A DNA stretch of 62,097 bases from Mucilaginibacter sp. (GTDB lineage Bacteria > Bacteroidota > Bacteroidia > Sphingobacteriales > Sphingobacteriaceae). Below the pieces are notes generated by a model. It saw only the letters and a list, made by a program, of their open reading frames with translations. It had not been told where the DNA came from and ran no database searches. Location of the stretch: assembly GCF_025362475.1 (NCBI RefSeq), contig NZ_JANYGH010000011.1, forward strand, positions 1 through 62,097, in the 5' to 3' direction. Shown piece after piece: positions 62,002 to 62,097 of the stretch (its first letter is position 1; every line of letters begins with the position of its first letter). The translations under genes were made by a program, and so were the position numbers.

Positions 62002-62097
62002 TGGGTGGTTTTAAAAAAGGCCCCAACTAAGCCAAATACATTTAAATACATATAATATACTATGTCAAAAAATGGCAAATACCAAATAAGATCTTTA

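Overview
The window is a chromosomal segment of a Bacteroidota bacterium, most likely a member of the Sphingobacteriaceae such as Mucilaginibacter or a close relative. This is inferred from protein character and regulatory style. There are M56/TonB proteins behind a BlaI repressor, a FIST-histidine kinase pair, several secreted S9 peptidases, a Rho with a long low-complexity insert, Bacteroidota-type promoters (TTTG, about 19-20 bp, TAnnTTTG) and weak Shine-Dalgarno signals. No rRNA or tRNA gene was recognised, and there is no prophage, conjugative element or CRISPR array.

Layout. 1-7.4 kb: a heptamer tandem repeat, a TPR protein, a TrpXYZ-type ABC importer operon with an unidentified 82-aa tail gene, a NUDIX hydrolase, an SRPBCC protein, riboflavin synthase and a secreted TPR protein. 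7.5-19 kb: small and secreted unknowns, an HscA-type Hsp70, a UMF1-type MFS carrier, an SDR, a secreted HExxH protein, a DUF4259-like gene sandwiched between 109-bp direct repeats, and a DPP4-like peptidase. 19-31 kb: yidC-pyrG, a hybrid histidine kinase with its FIST sensor, kdsB, a deoxynucleoside kinase, trpS, two tandem PlsC-type acyltransferases overlapping gatC, and a LolD-type ABC ATPase. 31-40 kb: an exonuclease/GIY-YIG fusion, a REP-associated transposase boxed by identical palindromes, a PPOX-fold protein, two tandem S9 peptidases and a B12-binding radical SAM protein. 40-47 kb: pyrF, rho, pssA-purS, an Hpt protein, folK, sppA. 47-55 kb: an ankyrin protein, a PolX/PHP protein, an ADP-heptose/LPS-core cluster (hldA, gmhA, hldC, a GT9 transferase), an outer-membrane barrel, a SixA-like phosphatase, dprA. 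55.7-62 kb: the BlaI-M56-M56 module, a small membrane protein, rsmG and an ECF sigma factor.

Most genes are housekeeping, in short operons. The distinctive material lies between genes and in a few accessory units. At least eight families of palindromic intergenic repeat are present. The most striking is a roughly 250-bp element made of seven consecutive hairpins. It occurs twice, 46 kb apart, and its arms differ by paired, compensating changes. Other notable units are a transposase gene enclosed by 31-bp palindromes, a gene inserted with duplication of a terminator plus the 3' end of the neighbouring gene, and three BlaI-type operators laid exactly over a Bacteroidota promoter.

All assignments come from reading motifs and translations by eye. 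No database search was run.
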